From: RBG-16-66-20 sp964564865 | GTDB lineage: Bacteria; Pseudomonadota; Gammaproteobacteria; Burkholderiales; SG8-39 | DNA length: 64,000 bases | Direction of reading: 5' to 3' | Assembly: GCA_964564865.1 (NCBI GenBank) | Contig: CAZMDA010000013.1 | Coordinates: 1-64,000 of the forward strand | Shown: positions 43,157 to 50,296 of the stretch, one piece after another | Layout of the letters: every line of letters begins with the position of its first letter | How positions within the stretch are numbered: the first letter of the stretch is position 1 | Notes under the pieces: generated by a model | Told to the model about the DNA's origin: nothing | Seen by the model: only the letters and a program-made list of their open reading frames with translations | Database searches by the model: none | Program-made: the position numbers and the translations under genes

Positions 43157-43963
43157 TCAGGACAGCCCGGGCGGCAGCGCCAGCGCCACCGAGCGCCGGT
43201 TCCCGCTGCGCGCTGCCGGAAGCAGGGGTTCGGGCTCGGCCGCCGGCGCCACGCCCTCCAGCAGCGTGCCGATCGACGCCAGCCCGAGCGCGGTCTCGCG
43301 CGCATACGCATCGAGGCGCGGGACAAGCAGGTGGTCGAGCCGGCGCATGACGGCCCGGCACAGGCGCGGCAGCCGGCTGCGGCGCAGCAGCGCCTCGGCG
43401 CGGGCGAGGAACAGGATCGCGCGGCGTGCCGTGTCCTCGGTGCATGCGGACTTGCGCGCGACGATGCCCGCCAGCACCTGGCGATCGGTGTCGAGCAGGT
43501 CCGCGGCAGTGGCGAACACTGCGGCGCGCAGGTGCTCGTCCATCGCCCACTCGCACAGCGCATGGGTGGCGTAGGACACCTCCGCGATGCGCGCCTCGTG
43601 CTCCGGCACGAAGCGGTTGTGCGCGACCACGTCGGCCAGCAGATGGCTGGCGTATCCGGCCGCCACCGCGCGTTCCTCGTCGCAGGCGGCGGCGCAGTAG
43701 CGCCTGGCGGTGGACCACAGGTGGTTGCGGGAGAACGCCGCCGTGCCGAGCGCGCGTCCGGCCAGCGAAAGGTCGGGCAGGCAGGCGCCGGCCAGCACCA
43801 GGCGCGGGAAGCGCAGGGCGGCGCGCCGGAAATCCGGGTCGGCCAGCGGCGCGAGGAGCAGCAGGTGCTGGGCGAAGAACAGGTGCGACTGCAGGCCCCA
43901 GGCGAGGGCGTCGCCGGCGAAGGCGGCGAGGGGGAGGGCGAGCAGCAGGTGGCGTCGCGTCAC
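43157..43963 (-). CDS. Zinc-dependent phospholipase C-like protein
   Basis: A 268-residue exported protein of the zinc-dependent PLC family (PF00882). The signal peptide is MTRRHLLLALPLAAFAGDALA, possibly Tat (TRRHLL). Cleavage after DALA would expose Trp as residue 1 of the mature enzyme, whose amine is a zinc ligand in Bacillus PLC; WGLQSH follows. Other ligands fit CLPDLS, YASHLLADVVAHNRF (HxxxD) and THALCEWAMDEH. A longer upstream ATG frame exists, but the GTG gives a clean signal peptide and lies just after a Pho promoter. It would release diacylglycerol and phosphorylated head groups. Confidence 0.8.
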   Translation of the reverse strand: MTRRHLLLALPLAAFAGDALAWGLQSHLFFAQHLLLLAPLADPDFRRAALRFPRLVLAGACLPDLSLAGRALGTAAFSRNHLWSTARRYCAAACDEERAVAAGYASHLLADVVAHNRFVPEHEARIAEVSYATHALCEWAMDEHLRAAVFATAADLLDTDRQVLAGIVARKSACTEDTARRAILFLARAEALLRRSRLPRLCRAVMRRLDHLLVPRLDAYARETALGLASIGTLLEGVAPAAEPEPLLPAARSGNRRSVALALPPGLS

Positions 43964-43971
43964 GGGGACGC

Positions 43972-44027
43972 ATGCTGGGGCCCGGATATGAATCGCCGAT
44001 GAAGGCCTTGGGTCGGTTGCGTTACGG
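43972..44027 (-). promoter_or_regulatory. Pho box and -10 for phospholipase C gene
   Basis: Toward the PLC gene: CCGTAAC, CCGACCC, CCTTCAT and GATTCAT in an 11 bp step (44027 down to 43988), then 10 bp, then CAGCAT (43977-43972). The start codon at 43963 is only 8 bp past the -10, so the message would be leaderless or nearly so. Confidence 0.75.
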
Positions 44028-45221
44028 TGGCGATGCAATGAAGCGCAGGAGCTGGCTCGCGGCGGCCTCCAGTGCGCCGTCATTCACGATTTCGAGTGCT
44101 GGCGCCTCGACGCGCGCCCAGTGGCGCCGATTGCGCGCCATGCGCTCGGCTGCCGCGGTTGCATCGTCCCGGGCGCGGCAGGCGATCCGGTCCTGCAAAG
44201 CGGTGTCGGGTGCCCGGACGTGGACAATCTCGGCGGAGGGAAACGCGCGCCGCAGCTTGTGCAGGTGCTCGCGCGAGCCGTTGATGACGACCGTCGCGCC
44301 CCGGTCCATCCAGTCGTGGATCTCGGTGCCGACGCCATAGCGATGCCCGTTGGCGCGCCAGTGCAGGGCGAACGCGCCCTGCGCGAGCAACTGATCAAAC
44401 CGGGCGTCATCGACCGGGACATGCTCTTCCGCGCCCGCACTGGCCGCGCGGGTGATGGTTCGCACGGCAAAGCGCACGTCGGGGCCGGCCGGCAGGTTGC
44501 GGCGGGTCCACGCGATCAGGCTGTCCTTGCCGCTCCCGGAGGGGCCGACCACGCAGACCAGTCTGCCCCTGCGCGCCGCGCCCGAAGCGAGCGGCGCGCG
44601 ATGGATGACGCGGAACGCCGCGCCCGGGCCGGACTCCTCCGACAGGCAGACGGCCGCGATCTGCAGAGGCGGATTGCCCAGTGCCGCCAGCCGCAGCGCG
44701 GCGTCGCGCCACAGTTCTCCCCGCTGCGCGTCCGCCGCCGGCAGGCGCCCGGTGAGCGACAGGTGGAAGCGGAAGGATTCGAGCACGTGCGGATAGCCCC
44801 AGTGTTGCAGATTCTCGCGCTGCCGCGCGGTCAGTTCCGGACGGGCGCGGCGCTCCAGGTCCGCGGCCTGCAGCGGCGCACGGAAGCGATCGAACCCGGT
44901 CACGCAATCGGCGGCGAGCCTGTGCAGGCGCGGCTCGGGCAGGACAGGGACCAGCGCGAGGAAGTCCTCCAGCCACGCCAGCGCGAGGCCCGGCAGAGAG
45001 AAGGCGACGCGGTCGGCGCAGAACTGGTCCAGCGCCCGCCGGAGGTCCGGCAGCCGCGTGCCCGCGGCAAGGCGGAACGGGGCCACGAGCGTGGCATGGA
45101 ATCCGTAGCGGCGAGCCGCGCTGATCGCGGGCGAGCTGTCCCGCGCGAGCCACTGCGCGCCGAACTCCCCCCAGGGACTCGCCGGTTCAGGAACGAAGTA
45201 CAGCGCGTGGCGCGCGGTCAT
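44022..45221 (-). CDS. phnN: Fusion of DUF1045 (2H phosphoesterase) and PhnN kinase
   Basis: A 399-residue two-domain protein. N-terminal DUF1045 (about 1-220) carries the two HxT/S motifs of 2H phosphoesterases, FHATLVAPF and FHLSLTG. C-terminal PhnN (about 222-399) has Walker A GPSGSGKDSLI and the guanylate-kinase-like fold of ribose 1,5-bisphosphate phosphokinase, which makes PRPP at the end of C-P lyase metabolism. The cyclic ribose phosphate step before PhnN, done by PhnP in E. coli, may be done by the DUF1045 half. It is divergent from phnG; its ATG lies in the phnG Pho box. An ATG at 45248 is less likely. Confidence 0.9.
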   Translation of the reverse strand: MTARHALYFVPEPASPWGEFGAQWLARDSSPAISAARRYGFHATLVAPFRLAAGTRLPDLRRALDQFCADRVAFSLPGLALAWLEDFLALVPVLPEPRLHRLAADCVTGFDRFRAPLQAADLERRARPELTARQRENLQHWGYPHVLESFRFHLSLTGRLPAADAQRGELWRDAALRLAALGNPPLQIAAVCLSEESGPGAAFRVIHRAPLASGAARRGRLVCVVGPSGSGKDSLIAWTRRNLPAGPDVRFAVRTITRAASAGAEEHVPVDDARFDQLLAQGAFALHWRANGHRYGVGTEIHDWMDRGATVVINGSREHLHKLRRAFPSAEIVHVRAPDTALQDRIACRARDDATAAAERMARNRRHWARVEAPALEIVNDGALEAAASQLLRFIASPP

Positions 45222-45248
45222 AAATGTTTCATGCTGCACCGCTAGCAT
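45215..45248 (+). promoter_or_regulatory. Pho box and -10 for the phn (C-P lyase) operon
   Basis: CGGTCAT (45215-45221), AAAT, GTTTCAT (45226-45232) is very close to the E. coli Pho consensus. It is followed after exactly 10 bp by TAGCAT (45243-45248). The phnG ATG begins 9 bp later, giving an almost leaderless transcript. Confidence 0.88.
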
Positions 45249-45257
45249 CGCCGCATC

Positions 45258-45722
45258 ATGTTGCAGCAAGTTGACGAGGTCGCGCGCGAGTCGCGCCGCG
45301 ACTGGATGGGAATCCTGGCGCGCGCGCCCCTGGGCATGCTCGAGGAATGGGCGCGGACCGAAGCGCTGCCCGGCCACAGCTGGCTGCGCAGGCCGGAGAC
45401 CGGGCTGGTCATGGTGCGCGCGCGCGCCGGCGGCACCGGCGAGCGCTTCAACTTCGGCGAGATGACGCTCACGCGCTGCGCGCTGCGCCTGGACGGCGGG
45501 CAGGTCGGCGTCGCCTACGTGCAGGGCCGCTCGCAGCGCAAGGCGGAACTGGCGGCGATCGCGGATGCCCTGCTGCAGTCGGACAAGCGGCGCGACGAAC
45601 TGCTGCGCGGCCTGATCGGGCCGCTGCGCCGGCAGCTCGCGCAAGGCGCTGCGCGCATGCAGCGCAAGGCGCAGGCGACGCGCGTCGAGTTCTTCACCCT
45701 GGCGCGGGACGCGGGCGCGTGA
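45258..45722 (+). CDS. phnG: C-P lyase subunit PhnG
   Basis: Part of the PhnGHIJ core complex that converts phosphonates to ribose-triphosphate-linked intermediates. It has 154 residues: WMGILARAPLGMLEEW, LVMVRARAGGTGERFNFGEM and GVAYVQGRSQRKAELAAIADAL are standard PhnG features. No ribosome site is visible before the ATG, in line with a leaderless message. It overlaps phnH by 4 bp. Confidence 0.95.
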   Translation: MLQQVDEVARESRRDWMGILARAPLGMLEEWARTEALPGHSWLRRPETGLVMVRARAGGTGERFNFGEMTLTRCALRLDGGQVGVAYVQGRSQRKAELAAIADALLQSDKRRDELLRGLIGPLRRQLAQGAARMQRKAQATRVEFFTLARDAGA

Positions 45723-46315
45723 TCGACCTCTCGGAAGTCGGCGCAGGGCTCGCGGACCCGGTGCTCGACAGCCAGCGCGTGTTCCGGGCCGGACTGGAGG
45801 CCTTGTCGCGGCCCGGCACGCTTGTCGAGGTGAGCGCGGGCGGGGAGGGCGTGCCGGGGCTGCACGCCGCCTCCGGCGCGCTTCTGCTCGTGCTGCTGGA
45901 CCAGGACACGCGGCTCTGGCTGTCGCCGTCGCTCGCGGACGGCCGGGCGGGGGCCAGCCTGCGCTTCCATACCGGATGCACGCTGGCGGCGTCGCCGGAT
46001 GCCGCCGACTTCGCCCTGGTCGCTTCGCCCCAGGAGCTCCCGGCGCTGGAGGCGTTCGCGGCGGGGTCGGACGAGCATCCGGAGCGCTCGACGACGCTGG
46101 TCCTGCAGGTGCCTTCGCTTGGCGCTGCCAGCGGCTGGCGCCTGACCGGTCCGGGCATCCGGGCGCACGCGCAGGTCCGCGCCGAGGGCCTGGATGCGGC
46201 GTTCCTTGGGCAATGGGAATCCAACCGCCGGCGCTTCCCCCGGGGCATCGACCTGTTCCTGACCAGCGGCGGCCGGATATGCGGGCTGCCGCGCACCACG
46301 AGGATCGAGGGCTGA
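45719..46315 (+). CDS. phnH: C-P lyase subunit PhnH
   Basis: Core subunit, 198 residues, GTG start overlapping the phnG stop. Features include DPVLDSQRVFRAGLEALSRPG at the N-terminus, LVLQVPSL, and the C-terminal RRRFPRGIDLFLTSGGRICGLPRTTRI. PhnH has a PLP-transferase-like fold without the cofactor. Followed by phnI after 3 bp. Confidence 0.95.
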   Translation: MIDLSEVGAGLADPVLDSQRVFRAGLEALSRPGTLVEVSAGGEGVPGLHAASGALLLVLLDQDTRLWLSPSLADGRAGASLRFHTGCTLAASPDAADFALVASPQELPALEAFAAGSDEHPERSTTLVLQVPSLGAASGWRLTGPGIRAHAQVRAEGLDAAFLGQWESNRRRFPRGIDLFLTSGGRICGLPRTTRIEG

Positions 46316-46318
46316 GCG

Positions 46319-47389
46319 ATGTACGTTGCGGTCAAGGGCGGGGAACGCGCGATCCTCAACGCCGGCCGCCTGCTGGGCGAGGCGCGCCGCGGCGATCCGG
46401 CGCTGCCGGAGCTTTCGGTCGCCCAGATCCGCGAGCAGATGCGCCTCGCGGTGGATCGCGTCATGACCGAGGGTTCGGTCTACGACCCGGACCTCGCCGC
46501 GCTGGCGCTGAAGCAGGCGCGCGGCGACCAGGTGGAGGCGATCTTCCTGCTGCGCGCTTACCGCGCCACGCTGCCGCGCATCGGCTACACGCAGCCCCTG
46601 GATACCGCCCGCATGCGCCTGTGGCGGCGCATCTCCGCCGCCTTCAAGGACCTGCCGGGCGGCCAGGTGCTCGGCCCGACCTACGACTACACCCAGCGGC
46701 TGCTGGACTTCGAGCTTGAACTCGGCGCCGGCGAGGCGCCGGCGGCGGAGGCCGAATCCGCGGCCGAGCCGGTGCCGGGCGTCATCGACCTCCTTAACCA
46801 GGAAGGGCTGATCGAGGCCCAGCCGGAGCCGGATGAGCGGGCGGAGCCGCAGGACCTCACGCGCGAGCCGATCGCGTTCCCGGCCTCGCGCGCCGCGAGG
46901 CTGCAGAACCTGGCGCGCGGCGACGAGGGATTCCTGCTCGGCATGGGCTACTCCACGCAGCGCGGCTATTCGCACACGCACCCCTTCGCGGGCGAGATCC
47001 GCTACGGCACGGTCGAGATCGAGGTGGTGCCCGAGGAGCTGGGCTTCGCGATCACGGTGGGCGAGATCGAGCTGACCGAGTGCCAGATGATCAACCAGTT
47101 CGCCGGGTCGAAGGCCCGGCCGCCGCAGTTCACCCGCGGCTACGGCCTCGCCTTTGGCCATGGCGAGAGGAAGGCGATGGCCATGGCGCTGGTGGACCGT
47201 GCCCTGCGCGCCGGGGAACTGGGCGAGCGCGTGGAGGCGCCGGCGCAGATGGAGGAGTTCGTGCTGTCGCATTCGGACAACCTCGAGGCCTCGGGCTTCG
47301 TCCAGCACCTGAAGCTGCCGCACTACGTGGACTTCCAGTCCGAACTGGAACTGGTGCGCAAGATGCGCGCCGCGAGGGACGCGGCATGA
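46319..47389 (+). CDS. phnI: C-P lyase subunit PhnI
   Basis: Nucleosidase/ribosyltransferase subunit that attaches the phosphonate to the ribose of ATP in the presence of PhnG, PhnH and PhnL. It has 356 residues. Typical stretches are MYVAVKGGERAI, DPDLAALALKQARGDQVEAIFLLRAYRATLPRIG (read in parts), GYSTQRGYSHTHPFAGEIR and LPHYVDFQSELELVRKMR. It overlaps phnJ by 4 bp. Confidence 0.96.
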   Translation: MYVAVKGGERAILNAGRLLGEARRGDPALPELSVAQIREQMRLAVDRVMTEGSVYDPDLAALALKQARGDQVEAIFLLRAYRATLPRIGYTQPLDTARMRLWRRISAAFKDLPGGQVLGPTYDYTQRLLDFELELGAGEAPAAEAESAAEPVPGVIDLLNQEGLIEAQPEPDERAEPQDLTREPIAFPASRAARLQNLARGDEGFLLGMGYSTQRGYSHTHPFAGEIRYGTVEIEVVPEELGFAITVGEIELTECQMINQFAGSKARPPQFTRGYGLAFGHGERKAMAMALVDRALRAGELGERVEAPAQMEEFVLSHSDNLEASGFVQHLKLPHYVDFQSELELVRKMRAARDAA

Positions 47390-48358
47390 ACGCGCCCGCG
47401 GCCCTGCCGGCGCTGCGNNNNNNNNNNNNNNNNNNNNNNNNNNNNNNNNNNNNNNNNNNNNNNNNNNNNNNNNNNNNNNNNNNNNNNNNNNNNNNNNNNN
47501 NNNNNNNNNNNNNNNNNGCGCGACGCCCAGTACAACTTCGCCTACCTGGACGAGCGCACCAAGCGCATGATCCGCCGCGCCATCCTGAAGGCGGTGGCGA
47601 TCCCGGGCTACCAGGTGCCGTTCGGATCGCGCGAGATGCCGCTGCCTTACGGCTGGGGAACCGGCGGCATCCAGGTCACGGCCTCCGTGATCGGCCCGAA
47701 CGATGTCCTGAAGGTCATCGACCAGGGCGCGGATGACACCGTCAACGCGGTCAACATCCGGCGCTTCTTCGAGCGCACCACGGGCGTGGCGACCACGGAA
47801 CGCACCGCGGAGGCGACCCTCATCCAGAGCCGGCACCGGATTCCGGAAACGCCGTTGCGCGACGGGCAGGTGATCGTGTACCAAGTGCCGGTCCCCGAGC
47901 CGCTGCAGCGCCTGGAGCCGCGCGAGGCGGAAACCCGTCGCATGCACGCGCTGGCCGACTACGGCCTGATGCACGTGAAGCTGTACGAGGACATCGCGCG
48001 CTACGGGCAGGTCTCGACCACCTACGACTACCCGGTGATGGTGAACGGGCGCTACCTGATGGCGCCCTCGCCGATCCCGAAATTCGACAACCCCAAGCTG
48101 CACATGAGCCCGGCGCTGCAGCTGTTCGGCGCCGGCCGCGAGAAGCGCATCTATGCGCTGCCGCCCTACACGAAAGTCGAGAGCCTCGCCTTCGAGGACC
48201 ATCCGTTCGAGGTCCAGCGCTGGGCGGCGGCCTGCGCGCTGTGCGGCTCGACGACCAGCTTCCTCGACGAGGTGATCACCGACGACCGGGGCGGGCGCAT
48301 GCACGTGTGCTCGGATACGGATTACTGCGCCCAGCGGCGTCCTGGAGAAGCGCCATGA
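47386..48358 (+). CDS. phnJ: C-P lyase radical SAM subunit PhnJ (interrupted by gap)
   Basis: Cleaves the C-P bond by radical SAM chemistry. The first 10 codons (MNAPAALPAL) precede a 100-N gap. The rest resumes at RDAQYNFAYLDERTKRM and runs to the end. The radical Gly lies in PYGWGTGGIQ, and the four cluster/thiyl cysteines are in CALCGS and VCSDTDYC. Frame considerations mean the true missing length is a multiple of three and could be close to zero, since E. coli PhnJ has only a few residues before YNFAYLDE. So this is an intact gene with an assembly gap, not a pseudogene. Confidence 0.93.
47418..47517. other. Assembly gap (100 N) in phnJ
   Basis: A run of exactly 100 N, a standard placeholder for a scaffold join of unknown size. 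It lies inside the extreme N-terminal coding part of phnJ. Confidence 0.98.
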
Positions 48359-48822
48359 ATGCGCACGATATCGTGCGCGCCGCGGTGCTGGTGCGGGAGG
48401 CGGGCGAAGCCGACCTGCCCGGGGTGCTGGACCTGTACGTTCGCTCGGGACTGGAGACCGGCGCCGGCCCGGACCTTGAGCAGGCGCGCTCGATCCTGCG
48501 GCGCTATGCCGCGTACCCGGACTACCGGCTGTACGTGGCGAACGTCGGTGCCGAACTGGCCGGCAGCTTCGCCCTGCTCATCATGCACAAGCTGGGGCAC
48601 GGCGGGCAGCCCGCGGCCGTGGTGGACGACGTCGCGGTGGCGCCGGAATGGCAGCGCCGCGGCGTCGGCCGGGTGATGATGGAATTCGCGCGCGCGCGCT
48701 GCGCGCAGGCCGGCTGCTACAAGCTGGCCCTGTCCAGCAACGCCCGCCGGCGCAAGGCGCACGCCTTCTACCGCTCGCTGGGATTCGAGGCGCACGGCAT
48801 CAGCTTCGCGGTGCGTCCATGA
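48355..48822 (+). CDS. GNAT acetyltransferase within the phn operon (PhnO-like)
   Basis: A 155-residue GNAT protein: VDDVAVAPEWQRRGVGRVMMEFARARC is the acetyl-CoA site, then YKLALSSNARRRKAHAFYRSLGFEAHG. The start overlaps the phnJ stop by 4 bp and the end overlaps phnK, so it is a fully integrated operon member. PhnO of E. coli acetylates aminoalkylphosphonates and is also a GNAT. The same function is inferred here from position, not from specific residues. Confidence 0.82.
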   Translation: MNAHDIVRAAVLVREAGEADLPGVLDLYVRSGLETGAGPDLEQARSILRRYAAYPDYRLYVANVGAELAGSFALLIMHKLGHGGQPAAVVDDVAVAPEWQRRGVGRVMMEFARARCAQAGCYKLALSSNARRRKAHAFYRSLGFEAHGISFAVRP

Positions 48823-49595
48823 CGGATCAGCCGATCCTTCGCGCGCAGGGCCTCGCGAAGCGCTATGGCGAGCGTCTCGCGCTGGAGGACGTGTCGCTCG
48901 AACTGTGGCCGGGCGAGGTGCTGGCCGTGGTGGGCGAATCGGGCTCGGGCAAGACCACGCTGCTGTCCTGCCTCTCCGGGCGCCTGAAGCCGGAGGCGGG
49001 GACCGTCGAGTTCCATACCCGGCACGAAGGCATGAAGGACGTGCACGCGATGTCGGAGGCGGCGCGCCGCCTGCTGGCACGCACCGACTGGGGATACGTG
49101 CACCAGAATCCGGACGAAGGCCTGCGCATGGCGGTCTCCGCGGGCGCCAACGTCGGCGAGCGCCTGATGGCGCTGGGCGAGCGGCACTACGGCCGCATCC
49201 GCCAGTCGGCGGCGGAATGGCTCGGGCGCGTGGAAATGGACGCGGCGCGCATCGACGAGTCGCCGCGCAGTTTCTCCGGCGGCATGCGCCAGCGGCTGCA
49301 GATCGCGCGCAACCTGGTCACCGGGCCTCGGCTGGTGTTCATGGACGAGCCCACTTCCGGGCTGGACGTCTCGGTGCAGGCGAAGTTGCTCGACCTGCTG
49401 CGCGGCCTCACGCGCAGCCTGCCGCTGGCGGCGGTGGTGGTGACGCACGACCTCGCCGTGGCGCGCCTGCTCGCGCACCGCATGGTGGTGATGAAGGACG
49501 GGCGCGCCGTCGAGACCGGCCTTGCCGACCAGGTGCTGGACGACCCCCGGCACCCGTATACCCAGCTGCTGGTCTCGTCGGTGGTACAGCCGTGA
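48819..49595 (+). CDS. phnK: C-P lyase ATP-binding protein PhnK
   Basis: ABC-type ATPase that docks on the PhnJ subunits of the core complex. It has 258 residues. Walker A GESGSGKTTLL, signature FSGGMRQRLQIARNL, Walker B LVFMDEPTSGLDVSVQ, switch VTHDLAVARLL. WGYVHQNPDEGLRM is typical of PhnK. The start overlaps the GNAT gene and the stop overlaps phnL. Confidence 0.95.
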   Translation: MTDQPILRAQGLAKRYGERLALEDVSLELWPGEVLAVVGESGSGKTTLLSCLSGRLKPEAGTVEFHTRHEGMKDVHAMSEAARRLLARTDWGYVHQNPDEGLRMAVSAGANVGERLMALGERHYGRIRQSAAEWLGRVEMDAARIDESPRSFSGGMRQRLQIARNLVTGPRLVFMDEPTSGLDVSVQAKLLDLLRGLTRSLPLAAVVVTHDLAVARLLAHRMVVMKDGRAVETGLADQVLDDPRHPYTQLLVSSVVQP

Positions 49596-50296
49596 GCACG
49601 GTCGTGCACACTGCCGCCATCCAGGTCCGCGGCCTGAGCAAGTCGTTCGTCCTGCACAACCAGGGCGGACTGGAACTGCGCGTGCTGCAGGACGTCTCGC
49701 TGGACGTGCATGAGGGCGAATGCGTGGTCCTCAACGGCCGCTCGGGCGCGGGCAAGAGCACGCTGCTGCGTTGCCTGTACGCCAACTACCGCGCCAGTGC
49801 CGGTTCGATCCGGATCCACGGCGAGGAACTGGTGGATGCCGCGCCGCGCGACCTGTTGCGCATCCGGCGGGAGCGCGTCGGCTACGTCAGCCAGTTCCTG
49901 CGCGCGGTGCCCCGGGTGCCGGCGCTCGACGTGGTGGCCGAACCGCTGCTCGAAGGCGCAGGACCCGATCCGGAGGCGGCGCGGGAAGCGCGCCAGGTGG
50001 CCGAGCAGCTCCTGCTCAGGTTGCGCATCCCGATGCGCCTCTGGAGCGTACCGCCGGCCACCTTCTCCGGCGGAGAGCAGCAGCGCGTCAACATCGCGCG
50101 CGGCCTGGCGCGCCGGCGCCCGGTGCTGCTGCTGGACGAGCCCACCGCGTCGCTGGACGCGGACAACCGCTTCACGGTGACCGCCATGATCAATGAACTG
50201 CGCAGCGAGGGCGCCGCCATCGTCGGCATATTCCACGACCCGAAGGTGCGCGACGCCGTCGCCACCCGGGTGTTCGACATGGAGGCGGTGGCATGA
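49592..50296 (+). CDS. phnL: C-P lyase ATP-binding protein PhnL
   Basis: Second ABC ATPase of the pathway, 234 residues, needed with PhnGHI for the first ribosyl transfer step. It has KSFVLHNQGGLELRVLQDV at the N-terminus, Walker A GRSGAGKSTLL, signature FSGGEQQRVNIARGL and Walker B LLLDEPTASLD. GTG start overlapping phnK; overlaps phnM by 4 bp. Confidence 0.95.
   Translation: MSTVVHTAAIQVRGLSKSFVLHNQGGLELRVLQDVSLDVHEGECVVLNGRSGAGKSTLLRCLYANYRASAGSIRIHGEELVDAAPRDLLRIRRERVGYVSQFLRAVPRVPALDVVAEPLLEGAGPDPEAAREARQVAEQLLLRLRIPMRLWSVPPATFSGGEQQRVNIARGLARRRPVLLLDEPTASLDADNRFTVTAMINELRSEGAAIVGIFHDPKVRDAVATRVFDMEAVA

Noticed and set aside
45515..48304. A long minus-strand frame across phnG-phnJ
   Set aside because: Antisense to the phn genes, passes through the N gap, and has no recognisable domain.
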